A stretch of 6,074 nt of DNA. It comes from Bacillota bacterium (GTDB lineage Bacteria; Bacillota; Clostridia; Christensenellales; CAG-138). The stretch is from the NCBI GenBank assembly GCA_023458355.1, contig JAEWZS010000096.1, positions 1 through 6,074 of the forward strand, given 5' to 3'. The position numbers and the translations under genes were made by a program. Positions 1-5,147 of this stretch are shown piece after piece. Position 1 is the stretch's first letter, and each line of letters begins with the position of its first letter. The notes beneath the pieces are model-generated. The model made no database searches. It was not told where the DNA came from and worked only from the letters and a program-made list of their open reading frames with translations.

Positions 1-485
1 TTTGCGACGCGTGAAACAACCCTGAGCACGTTTCCGTCCACGGCGGGTGTAGGAAGGTTAAAGCAAATGGAGGCAATCGCGCCGGCCGTATACGGACCTA
101 TACCAGGTAGAGCGAGAAGCCCTTTAAGTGTAGTAGGGAAGCGGCCCCCTTGCGATACGATTAGGACAGCCGTTTCTTTGAGCCTCCGCGCGCGCGAGTA
201 GTAGCCAAGGCCTTCCCAAAGCTTCATGAGTTCGTCGTCGCTGCACTGCGCAAGCGAATAAATGTCAGGACACCGTTTGAGAAAGCGCTCATAATAGGCT
301 TTAACGGCCTCCACACGCGTCTGCTGGAGCATAATCTCGCTGAGCCATACGCGGTAAGGGTCGCGGTCACGCCGCCATAAAAGCTCGCGCGCGTTCACCT
401 CATACCAGCTTACAAGCGCCGTAGAGAAACCTTCGGGTAAACTGTACGCGCCTAAATCCTTGTTGTGTTTTGGCTCACGGTGCAT
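1..485 (-). CDS. mutY: A/G-specific adenine DNA glycosylase MutY (N-terminal 161 residues, C-terminus off the left edge)
   Basis: MutY removes adenine mispaired with 8-oxoguanine or guanine in base-excision repair. Translation from the ATG at 485-483 stays open for 161 codons to the window edge. The HhH-GPD glycosylase core is clear. PYRVWLSEIMLQQT (residues 43-56) contains the expected catalytic Glu50. LWEGLGYYSRARRL lies at 89-102, the helix-hairpin-helix LPGIGPYTAGAI at 126-137, and VDGNVLRV at 149-156 carries catalytic Asp150. Tyr132 in the hairpin is typical of Gram-positive MutY. The iron-sulfur cysteines and the NUDIX-like 8-oxoG recognition domain would lie off-window and cannot be checked. 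The start is supported by GAAGGGAAA at 500-492, giving a 9-nt spacer from AAGGG. A nearer upstream ATG is out of frame and soon stops. The gene is divergent from the EAL-HDOD gene. The EIMLQQT and VDGNV signatures distinguish it from endonuclease III. Confidence 0.96.
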   Translation of the reverse strand, partial: MHREPKHNKDLGAYSLPEGFSTALVSWYEVNARELLWRRDRDPYRVWLSEIMLQQTRVEAVKAYYERFLKRCPDIYSLAQCSDDELMKLWEGLGYYSRARRLKETAVLIVSQGGRFPTTLKGLLALPGIGPYTAGAIASICFNLPTPAVDGNVLRVVSRVA

Positions 486-515
486 TCTTCATTTCCCTTC
501 TTTCGTATCGGTTCC

Positions 516-524
516 ATTGTAGCA
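516..524 (-). promoter_or_regulatory. Extended -10 promoter element for mutY
   Basis: Read on the minus strand, TGCTACAAT (524 down to 516) is a TGn extended -10 followed by a near-consensus TACAAT hexamer. It would start transcription near 509, leaving a leader of about 24 nt that contains the mutY Shine-Dalgarno. There is no good -35 hexamer at 17-18 bp, as is usual for extended -10 promoters. A perfect TTGACA exists on the same strand at 583-578, but it has no -10 at the right distance. This is read from sequence only. Confidence 0.5.
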
Positions 525-542
525 CATGATACTATAAAAGAC

Positions 543-572
543 TTGAATTCTACCGCTGATTTGAATTAAGAT
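543..572 (+). promoter_or_regulatory. Weak candidate sigma-A promoter for the EAL-HDOD gene
   Basis: TTGAAT (543-548) and TAAGAT (567-572) are separated by 18 bp. Each is a partial match to the -35 and -10 consensus. TTGAAT also occurs at 561-566 and 601-606, so the hexamer assignment is ambiguous in this AT-rich stretch. The resulting leader would be about 85 nt. No convincing flagellar (sigma-D type) promoter was found upstream of the gene. Confidence 0.25.
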
Positions 573-596
573 ATACGTGTCAATATTTGTAGAATT
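546..596. repeat. Spaced 8-bp perfect inverted repeat in the divergent promoter region (possible operator)
   Basis: AATTCTAC at 546-553 is the exact reverse complement of GTAGAATT at 589-596. The arms are 43 bp apart, about four helical turns, which would place both half-sites on the same face of the DNA. They bracket the candidate rightward promoter and lie upstream of the mutY -10. A looping or cooperative repressor is one reading. Chance in AT-rich DNA is the alternative. Confidence 0.3.
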
Positions 597-665
597 ATGG
601 TTGAATAAAGTGCTCGTGTAAGTAAGTTTTTTCTAAAGCACAGGCGAACGGCAAGGGGAAAGCGT

Positions 666-1883
666 ATGGATGTATACATCGCCAGACAGCCGATCTTCAA
701 CCGCCAGATGCGTGTCTACGGTTACGAACTGCTGTACCGCAAAACCCAGAACAATTTTTACGAGGGTACCAACGATGATGAAGCGACCGTATCGCTTATC
801 AATAACACGTTCCTCGTGTTTGGCTTGAGCGAAATTGTGGACAATACGCGTGCTTTCATTAATTTTTCCGAGAATCTTCTTCTTGACGAAATCGTATACA
901 TGCTCCCTAAGGATAAAGTGATTATAGAAATATTAGAGCACGTGCAACCGACCGACGACGTAATTGAAGCTTGCACGAAGTTGAAGCAAAGCGGCTACAC
1001 GATTGCGCTCGACGATTTTGTACTTGAAAAAGACACCGATCGATACGAAAAGCTCATCCAAACAGCGAGTGTTATTAAAATAGAGTTCCCGAGTATTCAT
1101 GACGGAAACTCCGTACATATGGCCGAGATGATTAAACGCTACCCCCGTATCGAATTCCTTGCGGAAAAGGTGGAAACCCAAGAGGAGTTTCAATATGCAC
1201 GCGAGCTCGGCTTTCAACTTTTCCAAGGCTATTTCTTCAGCCGGCCCATGATGAAAAATGCCACGGATATTGACTCGCTTAACGCTAACCTCATCATGAT
1301 TTTTAACGAGCTTGGGCGAAAGGAACCGGATTACCGCACCGTCATGGAGGGCATCCAACGCGATGTAGGGCTTTCCTACAAGCTATTGAAAATGGCGAAT
1401 TCCGTTTACTATGGATCTAGCACCCGCATCAATTCGGTAAAGGGCATGCTCGTGCAAATCGGCACCGACGAGGTGCGACGCTGGGTGCAGTTGATGATGC
1501 TGCGCGGTGTACAGAGGCCTGAAAATGCGGAGCTCATCAAAAACTCTATTGTTCGTGCCAAAATGCTCTCGCTTATCGCCAATGAACTTGGAAACTGCAG
1601 TGAGTCGGATTATTTCATCGCGGGCATGTTTTCCTCGCTGGATTCACTTTTAAACACATCCATGGATAAGGCGCTTACAGGCCTGCCTATCTCCGATGAG
1701 GTGCGCGATGCGCTCATGGGAATAGAGGGCAACCTTCGCTGCCAAATTGATACAGTCATCGGCATCGAGCGCGCGGATTGGTCGGTACTGGAAAGCAAAT
1801 GCGACTATCTCCGCCCCAAGCCGGAAAAATATATGGACTATTACATGCAGTCGCTTAGGTGGCAGCAGGCGATGGCGCAATAA
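666..1883 (+). CDS. EAL-HDOD domain signalling protein (YuxH-like, c-di-GMP superfamily)
   Basis: A 405-residue cytoplasmic protein without signal peptide or membrane segment, the usual size for the EAL plus HDOD architecture. The EAL domain spans about residues 1-200. YELLYR (20-25) replaces the EAL signature but keeps Glu21. Asn66, Glu88, Asp116-Asp117, Lys138 and Glu167 sit where metal and c-di-GMP ligands lie in active enzymes, and QGYFFSRP (187-194) closes the domain. Loop 6 is altered: DDFG reads DDFV, and the KxD position reads KIE. Hydrolysis of c-di-GMP is therefore doubtful, and a binding or scaffold role is more likely. The HDOD domain spans about 205-400 (LSYKLLKMANSVYYG at 236-250, then IGTDEVRRWVQLMMLRG) and lacks catalytic His-Asp pairs, as is normal for HDOD. 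Proteins of this type are linked to motility, attachment or stress, but no such genes are adjacent. AAGGGG lies 6 nt before the ATG. Confidence 0.93.
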   Translation: MDVYIARQPIFNRQMRVYGYELLYRKTQNNFYEGTNDDEATVSLINNTFLVFGLSEIVDNTRAFINFSENLLLDEIVYMLPKDKVIIEILEHVQPTDDVIEACTKLKQSGYTIALDDFVLEKDTDRYEKLIQTASVIKIEFPSIHDGNSVHMAEMIKRYPRIEFLAEKVETQEEFQYARELGFQLFQGYFFSRPMMKNATDIDSLNANLIMIFNELGRKEPDYRTVMEGIQRDVGLSYKLLKMANSVYYGSSTRINSVKGMLVQIGTDEVRRWVQLMMLRGVQRPENAELIKNSIVRAKMLSLIANELGNCSESDYFIAGMFSSLDSLLNTSMDKALTGLPISDEVRDALMGIEGNLRCQIDTVIGIERADWSVLESKCDYLRPKPEKYMDYYMQSLRWQQAMAQ

Positions 1884-1887
1884 TGGT

Positions 1888-1939
1888 CGCGCATGTGCCG
1901 TTCCGTCACATGCGCGAAAGCGCCTGTGGGCGGGTTTTT
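1888..1939 (+). terminator. Probable terminator hairpin after the EAL-HDOD gene
   Basis: Five bases after the stop, CGCGCATGTG (1888-1897) pairs perfectly with CACATGCGCG (1907-1916), a 10-bp stem with a 9-nt loop. A second small hairpin follows, CGCC/GGCG (1921-1924 with 1929-1932), then two Gs and five Ts (1935-1939). The strong stem is not directly followed by the T-tract and the stem next to the T-tract is short. This is therefore not a classic intrinsic terminator, and 3'-end stabilisation of the mRNA is an alternative role. Confidence 0.5.
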
Positions 1940-2032
1940 CACGGTTTGCCTAAAATGCTTTGCATTTCCACCCTTCGGGTACTACTGATGTCGCCTGCGG
2001 CGACAATTAAGGTTGCGGGCGGCAAACCGTGA
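1939..2032. repeat. 94-bp module closed by a 12-bp perfect inverted repeat, enclosing three hairpins
   Basis: TCACGGTTTGCC (1939-1950) is the exact reverse complement of GGCAAACCGTGA (2021-2032). Between the arms lie three more perfect palindromes: AAATGC/GCATTT (1953-1967), ACCC/GGGT (1970-1980) and TGTCGCC/GGCGACA (1989-2005), each with a 3-nt loop. As RNA this would form a four-way junction-like fold. As DNA it has the size and terminal repeats of a miniature mobile element, but no target-site duplication is visible at the borders. Its left arm overlaps the last T of the upstream T-tract. Confidence 0.7.
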
Positions 2033-2040
2033 TAGGTACT

Positions 2041-2055
2041 AAAACCTTCGGTTTT
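2041..2055. repeat. Short hairpin AAAACC-TTC-GGTTTT
   Basis: A 6-bp perfect palindrome with a TTC loop (2041-2046 pairs with 2050-2055), lying between the two nested modules. Its run of four Ts makes it a weak terminator-like hairpin, but the T-tract is part of the stem, so that reading is not favoured. Confidence 0.55.
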
Positions 2056-2061
2056 CATCCG

Positions 2062-2133
2062 TTTTGACGCACGCAAGGCCGCAGGCCTTGGCCTGAAAGG
2101 CTCCGGCTTCGCCGGACGCACATGTCGTCAAAG
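2062..2133. repeat. 72-bp nested module with two GC-rich hairpins inside a 7-bp closing stem
   Basis: TTTGACG (2063-2069) pairs with CGTCAAA (2126-2132), with a possible T-G pair outside at 2062/2133. Inside are CAAGGCC/GGCCTTG (2074-2090, loop GCA) and TCCGGC/GCCGGA (2102-2116, loop TTC). An alternative small stem GCCT/AGGC (2091-2101) lies between them. The layout, a closing stem around several short-loop hairpins, echoes the 1939-2032 module, although the primary sequences differ. Confidence 0.6.
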
Positions 2134-2143
2134 CCGGAAAGAA

Positions 2144-2167
2144 ATTAAGGGACTGTGGCCCCTTAAT
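2144..2167. repeat. 8-bp inverted repeat ATTAAGGG/CCCTTAAT
   Basis: ATTAAGGG (2144-2151) pairs perfectly with CCCTTAAT (2160-2167) across an 8-nt loop. It could be a protein-binding dyad or an RNA hairpin. No T-tract follows, so it is not a terminator. Confidence 0.5.
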
Positions 2168-2170
2168 AAT

Positions 2171-2198
2171 CCCCGTTAGGGGCGGATAGTATCCGCCC
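2171..2198. repeat. GC-rich extragenic palindrome GGGCGGAT-AGT-ATCCGCCC
   Basis: GGGCGGAT (2180-2187) pairs perfectly with ATCCGCCC (2191-2198) across an AGT loop. A competing stem CCCC/GGGG (2171-2174 with 2179-2182) shares its left edge. The GGGGCGGAT...ATCCGCCC form is a type I recall as a recurrent intergenic palindrome in clostridial genomes. Copy number could not be checked here. Confidence 0.6.
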
Positions 2199-2230
2199 GC
2201 ATAAACGCACAAACCGCCATGTAATTATTC

Positions 2231-2264
2231 GGGGCGTCGAGGACGCCGCCCCCTACAAGTGTAG
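2231..2264. repeat. GC-rich palindrome GGCGTC-GAG-GACGCC and adjoining CTAC/GTAG stem
   Basis: GGCGTC (2233-2238) pairs with GACGCC (2242-2247) across GAG. After one unpaired G, the outer GG (2231-2232) can pair with CC (2249-2250). Directly after it, CTAC (2253-2256) and GTAG (2261-2264) form a small stem. The first palindrome resembles the 2171-2198 element in composition and may belong to the same dispersed repeat class. Confidence 0.5.
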
Positions 2265-2277
2265 CGAAGCGAAGTGA

Positions 2278-2295
2278 AGGCGCACAAGTGCGCCT
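2278..2295. repeat. 7-bp hairpin AGGCGCA-CAAG-TGCGCCT upstream of the cysteine desulfidase
   Basis: AGGCGCA (2278-2284) pairs perfectly with TGCGCCT (2289-2295), ending 40 bp before the desulfidase start codon. It is the last palindrome of the cluster. A possible -10 (TACTAT, 2312-2317) lies just downstream, and the hairpin occupies the place where a -35 would be. It could therefore be an operator-like dyad or a leader hairpin. No T-tract follows. Confidence 0.45.
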
Positions 2296-2334
2296 GCTTT
2301 CGGTATTAACTTACTATTTTAAATCGAGGACAAT

Positions 2335-3609
2335 ATGGAACCGTTGCTTTACAATGCTTATGTGGACATTCTCCATGAGGAGCTTCTTACCGCCATGGGG
2401 TGTACAGAGCCTATCGCCATCGCTTACGCGGCAGCCGTCGCACGCGAGGTTCTTGGTGCTTTGCCCGAGAGCATGAAAATCTATGTGAGTGGCAACATCG
2501 TAAAAAACGTGAAAAGCGTGATTGTACCGCATCCGGGCGGGCTCAAGGGAATCGAGGCGGCAGCGGCGGCGGGGGCTGTCGCAGGGCGCGCGAAAGAAAA
2601 CCTCGAAGTGCTTTCTAATGTTTCGTCCGATCAGCTTCAAGAGATTACGGACTATCTTGAAACTGCCAGGCTAACGGTAGAGGAAAGCGACCGAGGCTGT
2701 GTATTCGATATTGAAATACGAGCGTTTTGCGGCGAACATTCCTCCCTGGTACACATCACAGGCCGGCATACCGACATCGTCCGCATCGAAAAAGACGGAG
2801 AAGCTTTGGTTTGCCGTGAAGCTTCCGATAGTGAATCTGTACCGCTCACCGATAGAGCACTCTTAAATGTGGAAGACATCGTGCGCTTTGCTGACATTGC
2901 AAATCTTAACGACGTACGAGATGTATTGGAAAAGCAAATCGCTTTGAACACCGCTATTGCCGAGGAGGGTATAAACGGTGAATACGGCGCGGGAATAGGT
3001 AAAATCATGCTCGCGTCGTTTGGCTCGGGTGTAGCTGACCGCGCAAAGGCAATGGCCGCAGCGGGATCCGATGCGCGTATGAGCGGCTGCGAGCTCCCCG
3101 TGGTCATTAACTCCGGCAGCGGCAACCAGGGGATAACGGCTTCGGTGCCGGTAATCGTCTATGCGAAGGATTTGAAAAAAGATAAAGATTCGCTCCTTCG
3201 TGCACTTCTTGTATCCAACCTCGTTACCATCCATTTAAAAACGGGTATTGGGAGGCTTTCGGCTTACTGCGGCGCAATAAGCGCAGGCTGCGGAGCAGGT
3301 GCGGGAATTATGTACCTGCACGGCGGGCGGCAAAGGGAGGTCGCGCATACGGTGGTAAATGCGCTCGCAATCAATTCGGGCGTCATCTGCGACGGGGCAA
3401 AGGCGAGCTGCGCAGCAAAAATCGTATCCTCCGTGGAGGCGGGGCTTTTGGGCATGTATATGTACATGCGCGGCAGCGAGTTTTTTGACGGCGACGGAAT
3501 CGTAACAAAGGGTGTTGAGAGCACCATCAAAAACGTGGGCGAGCTTGCGCGCGAGGGCATGCGGGAGACGGATAAAAAGATTATCCGGCTGATGCTCGGA
3601 CAAAACTAA
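2335..3609 (+). CDS. cyuA: L-cysteine desulfidase, CyuA/YhaM (UPF0597) family
   Basis: The family breaks L-cysteine into pyruvate, ammonia and H2S using a [4Fe-4S] cluster. It belongs to the serine dehydratase alpha-chain superfamily. The 424-residue length fits full-length members. Signatures in order are MGCTEPIAIAYA (21-32, Cys23), NIVKNVKSVIVPHPGG (54-69), GEYGAGIGKIM (215-225), INSGSGNQGITASVPV (258-273), YCGAISAGCGAGAG (311-324, Cys312 and Cys319) and ICDGAKASCAAKI (351-363, Cys352 and Cys359). Cys23, 312, 352 and 359 are the probable cluster and active-site set. The protein is soluble and cytoplasmic. The start is fixed by GAGGA at 2326-2330, 4 nt upstream. It appears monocistronic, between a palindrome-rich leader and a strong terminator, with no cysteine transporter or regulator in view. 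Annotation as an iron-sulfur L-serine ammonia-lyase subunit is the likely confusion, but the MGCTEP N-terminus and length favour desulfidase. The symbol is by family. Confidence 0.9.
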   Translation: MEPLLYNAYVDILHEELLTAMGCTEPIAIAYAAAVAREVLGALPESMKIYVSGNIVKNVKSVIVPHPGGLKGIEAAAAAGAVAGRAKENLEVLSNVSSDQLQEITDYLETARLTVEESDRGCVFDIEIRAFCGEHSSLVHITGRHTDIVRIEKDGEALVCREASDSESVPLTDRALLNVEDIVRFADIANLNDVRDVLEKQIALNTAIAEEGINGEYGAGIGKIMLASFGSGVADRAKAMAAAGSDARMSGCELPVVINSGSGNQGITASVPVIVYAKDLKKDKDSLLRALLVSNLVTIHLKTGIGRLSAYCGAISAGCGAGAGIMYLHGGRQREVAHTVVNALAINSGVICDGAKASCAAKIVSSVEAGLLGMYMYMRGSEFFDGDGIVTKGVESTIKNVGELAREGMRETDKKIIRLMLGQN

Positions 3610-3621
3610 AGAATCTTCCTT

Positions 3622-3650
3622 GCGCGGGCTTTCGGGCTCGCGCTTTTTTT
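3622..3650 (+). terminator. Rho-independent terminator after the cysteine desulfidase
   Basis: GCGCGGGC (3622-3629) pairs with GCTCGCGC (3636-3643), an 8-bp stem with one G-U pair and a TTTCGG loop, followed directly by seven Ts (3644-3650). It begins 12 nt after the stop codon. It separates the desulfidase from the MBOAT operon. Confidence 0.93.
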
Positions 3651-3708
3651 GTGGAACATAAGGTGCGCTTTCGTCGTTGGATAGGCAAAGACTTTTTATC
3701 CCATACCA

Positions 3709-3717
3709 TGATAGGAT
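3709..3717 (+). promoter_or_regulatory. Candidate extended -10 for the MBOAT-DHHW operon
   Basis: TGATAGGAT (3709-3717) matches a TGn extended -10 with a TAGGAT hexamer. It lies after the upstream terminator and 20 bp before the MBOAT start codon, so the leader would be very short. No good -35 sits at the proper distance. A TTGGAT at 3677-3682 is too far away for this -10. The position after a strong terminator makes some promoter here necessary, but this particular assignment is weak. Confidence 0.25.
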
Positions 3718-3737
3718 AGTTTCTCAGGGAGAAAAAC

Positions 3738-5135
3738 ATGGTTTTCAGCAGCATCGTATTTTTGTTTTATTTTTTTCCGGCGCTTTTGTTGCTGTATTTT
3801 ATTGCGCCGAAAAGGCTTAAAAACCTTGTGCTGCTTCTTGCGAGCCTAACGTTTTACGCGTGGGGAGAAGTACGCTTTCTTTTTGTGATGCTTATTCTTT
3901 CGCTCGTGGATTATTTTTGCGGCAGGGCTATAGATAAGTACAGGCGGGATAGTAAGAAGGTGAAGCTCTTCTGGCTAATCGACGTTTTTGCAAACCTTGG
4001 CGTGCTTTTATTTTTTAAGTATGCGGATTTCTTTTTGGGGAATATCAATCTGCTTTTCGGACTCGATATACCTCTAATTATGATAGCGCTCCCCATAGGT
4101 GTCTCCTTCAACACATTTCAGTCCATCTCCTACATAACGGATGTAAAGAGAGAAACCACAAAAAGCGAGCCAAGCTATTATAACTACCTTACCTATACAA
4201 CGCTGTTTCCGCAGATCATCGCCGGGCCGATCGTTCGCTATGTGACGGTTGAAAACGAGCTTGAAATCAGGCCGCTTCGGTTGGACAATGCGGTCTTGGG
4301 CTTAAAGCGCTTTCTAATCGGCCTCGGGAAAAAGGTGCTCCTCGCCAATAATATAGGGCTTCTTTGGGAGGCGGCGCAAAACGCAAACGCCTCCGATGCT
4401 TCCGGGCTGTTTTCTTGGATGGGGATTATAGCGTTCGCCTTCCAAATCTATTTTGATTTCTCCGGTTATTCGGACATGGCCATCGGCATTGCCCGCATTT
4501 TGGGTATGTATTTCGATGAGAATTTTAATTATCCTTATATCTCAAAAAGCATAACCGAGTTTTGGCGCAGATGGCATATGACGCTTAGCGCATGGTTCCG
4601 CGATTATGTGTACATACCGCTTGGCGGTAACCGAAAAGGGAAATGGGTGATGCTTAGAAACATTCTCATCGTTTGGGGGCTTACAGGATTTTGGCACGGC
4701 GCATCGTGGAATTTTCTGCTGTGGGGCATCTATTTCGGTGTTTTGCTCGCCCTGGAAAAATTCCTTCTTCTAAAGCCGCTTACAAAAGCGCCTTCTGTTG
4801 TTTCGCGTTTATATACCTGCTTTTTTGTGCTCATCGGTTGGGTGCTTTTCAGTTTTGAGGATATGGGTATAATGGGTACCTATTTTGCCCGCATGTTCGG
4901 CGTCGGTACACCGGTAATGAATGCGTCTGCACTTTACTATTTAAAAAACTATGCGTTTCTCTTTGTTGTATCAGCACTTTGCTGCACGCCGTTTTTTAAA
5001 AGAATTTCGGAGCGCTTCAAGCGCATCAAAGCCGCAAATGCGCTTTCTATAGTAGGGTATTTAACGCTGTTTTTTGTGACAGTCGCGTATCTTGTAAACA
5101 GCACTTACAACCCGTTTTTGTACTTTCGATTTTAG
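3738..5135 (+). CDS. MBOAT family membrane O-acyltransferase (AlgI/DltB-like)
   Basis: A 465-residue polytopic membrane protein of the MBOAT family. It is closest in layout to AlgI, which passes acyl (usually acetyl) groups across the membrane for O-acylation of extracellular polysaccharide. The N-terminus FSSIVFLFYFFPALLLLYFIAP (3-24) is the standard first membrane segment. LPIGVSFNTFQSISYITDV lies at 118-136, LFPQIIAGPIVRY at 156-168, FDFSGYSDMAIGIARILG at 239-256 and FWRRWHMTLSAWFRDYVYIPLGG at 275-297. LTGFWHGASWNFLLWG (315-330) holds the invariant active-site histidine, His320. His280 in RRWH is the other conserved one. The C-terminal NPFLYFRF matches AlgI-type ends. Length and motifs indicate an intact enzyme. 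The start is supported by AGGGAG at 3726-3731, 6 nt upstream. The next gene, a DHHW/AlgJ-like protein, is the expected partner. The actual polymer and acyl group cannot be told from the sequence. Confidence 0.95.
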   Translation: MVFSSIVFLFYFFPALLLLYFIAPKRLKNLVLLLASLTFYAWGEVRFLFVMLILSLVDYFCGRAIDKYRRDSKKVKLFWLIDVFANLGVLLFFKYADFFLGNINLLFGLDIPLIMIALPIGVSFNTFQSISYITDVKRETTKSEPSYYNYLTYTTLFPQIIAGPIVRYVTVENELEIRPLRLDNAVLGLKRFLIGLGKKVLLANNIGLLWEAAQNANASDASGLFSWMGIIAFAFQIYFDFSGYSDMAIGIARILGMYFDENFNYPYISKSITEFWRRWHMTLSAWFRDYVYIPLGGNRKGKWVMLRNILIVWGLTGFWHGASWNFLLWGIYFGVLLALEKFLLLKPLTKAPSVVSRLYTCFFVLIGWVLFSFEDMGIMGTYFARMFGVGTPVMNASALYYLKNYAFLFVVSALCCTPFFKRISERFKRIKAANALSIVGYLTLFFVTVAYLVNSTYNPFLYFRF

Positions 5136-5147
5136 GAGTTGCTTATG
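5134..5147 (+). promoter_or_regulatory. Ribosome-binding site overlapping the MBOAT stop codon (translational coupling)
   Basis: AGGAG (5134-5138) overlaps the MBOAT stop codon TAG (5133-5135) and lies 6 nt before the ATG at 5145. This indicates a single operon in which ribosomes ending the acyltransferase can restart on the DHHW gene. It also fixes the downstream start at 5145 over the second in-frame ATG at 5151. Confidence 0.8.

Larger units (their letters stand above)
1939..2295. repeat. Palindrome-rich intergenic cluster (about ten perfect short hairpins)
   Basis: This gene-free stretch between the EAL-HDOD gene and the cysteine desulfidase consists almost entirely of perfect short inverted repeats, many with 3-nt loops (TTT, TTC, TGC, GCA, AGT, GAG). 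Two groups are nested inside longer closing stems (1939-2032 and 2062-2133). The hexamer ACGCAC recurs at 2067, 2116 and 2205. Only short chance reading frames cross it and none has a plausible ribosome site or protein-like composition. GC-rich pieces such as 2180-2198 and 2231-2250 resemble the extragenic palindromes scattered through many clostridial genomes, which is a recollection and not a search result. Possible natures are a mosaic of dispersed repeats, a structured non-coding RNA, or an untranslated leader of the downstream gene. Confidence 0.75.

Noticed and set aside
578..583. Perfect minus-strand TTGACA as the mutY -35
   Set aside because: No -10-like hexamer lies 16-19 bp downstream of it on that strand. 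The extended -10 at 524-516 is too far away.
933..1358. 141-codon minus-strand reading frame inside the EAL-HDOD gene
   Set aside because: It lies wholly antisense to a clearly conserved domain, has no recognisable protein motif, and is explained as a shadow frame.
1747..1953. 68-codon plus-strand frame overlapping the end of the EAL-HDOD gene
   Set aside because: It runs out of frame over conserved HDOD sequence and the terminator-like hairpin, with no ribosome-binding site.
1939..2121. 60-codon minus-strand frame in the palindrome cluster as a small gene
   Set aside because: It is made almost entirely of inverted-repeat sequence, has no protein-like pattern, and the DNA palindromes explain the region better.
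2144..2167. Intrinsic terminator at ATTAAGGG/CCCTTAAT
   Set aside because: The stem is followed by AATCCCC and not by a T-tract.
1939..2295. CRISPR array
   Set aside because: The repeats are different palindromes with no constant repeat unit or regular unique spacers, and no cas gene is present.
1939..2334. Known riboswitch or T-box leader for the cysteine desulfidase
   Set aside because: I could not recognise the conserved core of any known class (SAM, glycine, cobalamin, T-box), and there is no terminator/antiterminator pair with a T-tract just before the gene.
2652..3125. 157-codon minus-strand reading frame inside the cysteine desulfidase gene, and a similar one at 3235-3603
   Set aside because: Both are antisense to conserved iron-sulfur enzyme motifs. 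Their Ser/Arg/Ala-rich composition is typical of reverse-frame shadows.
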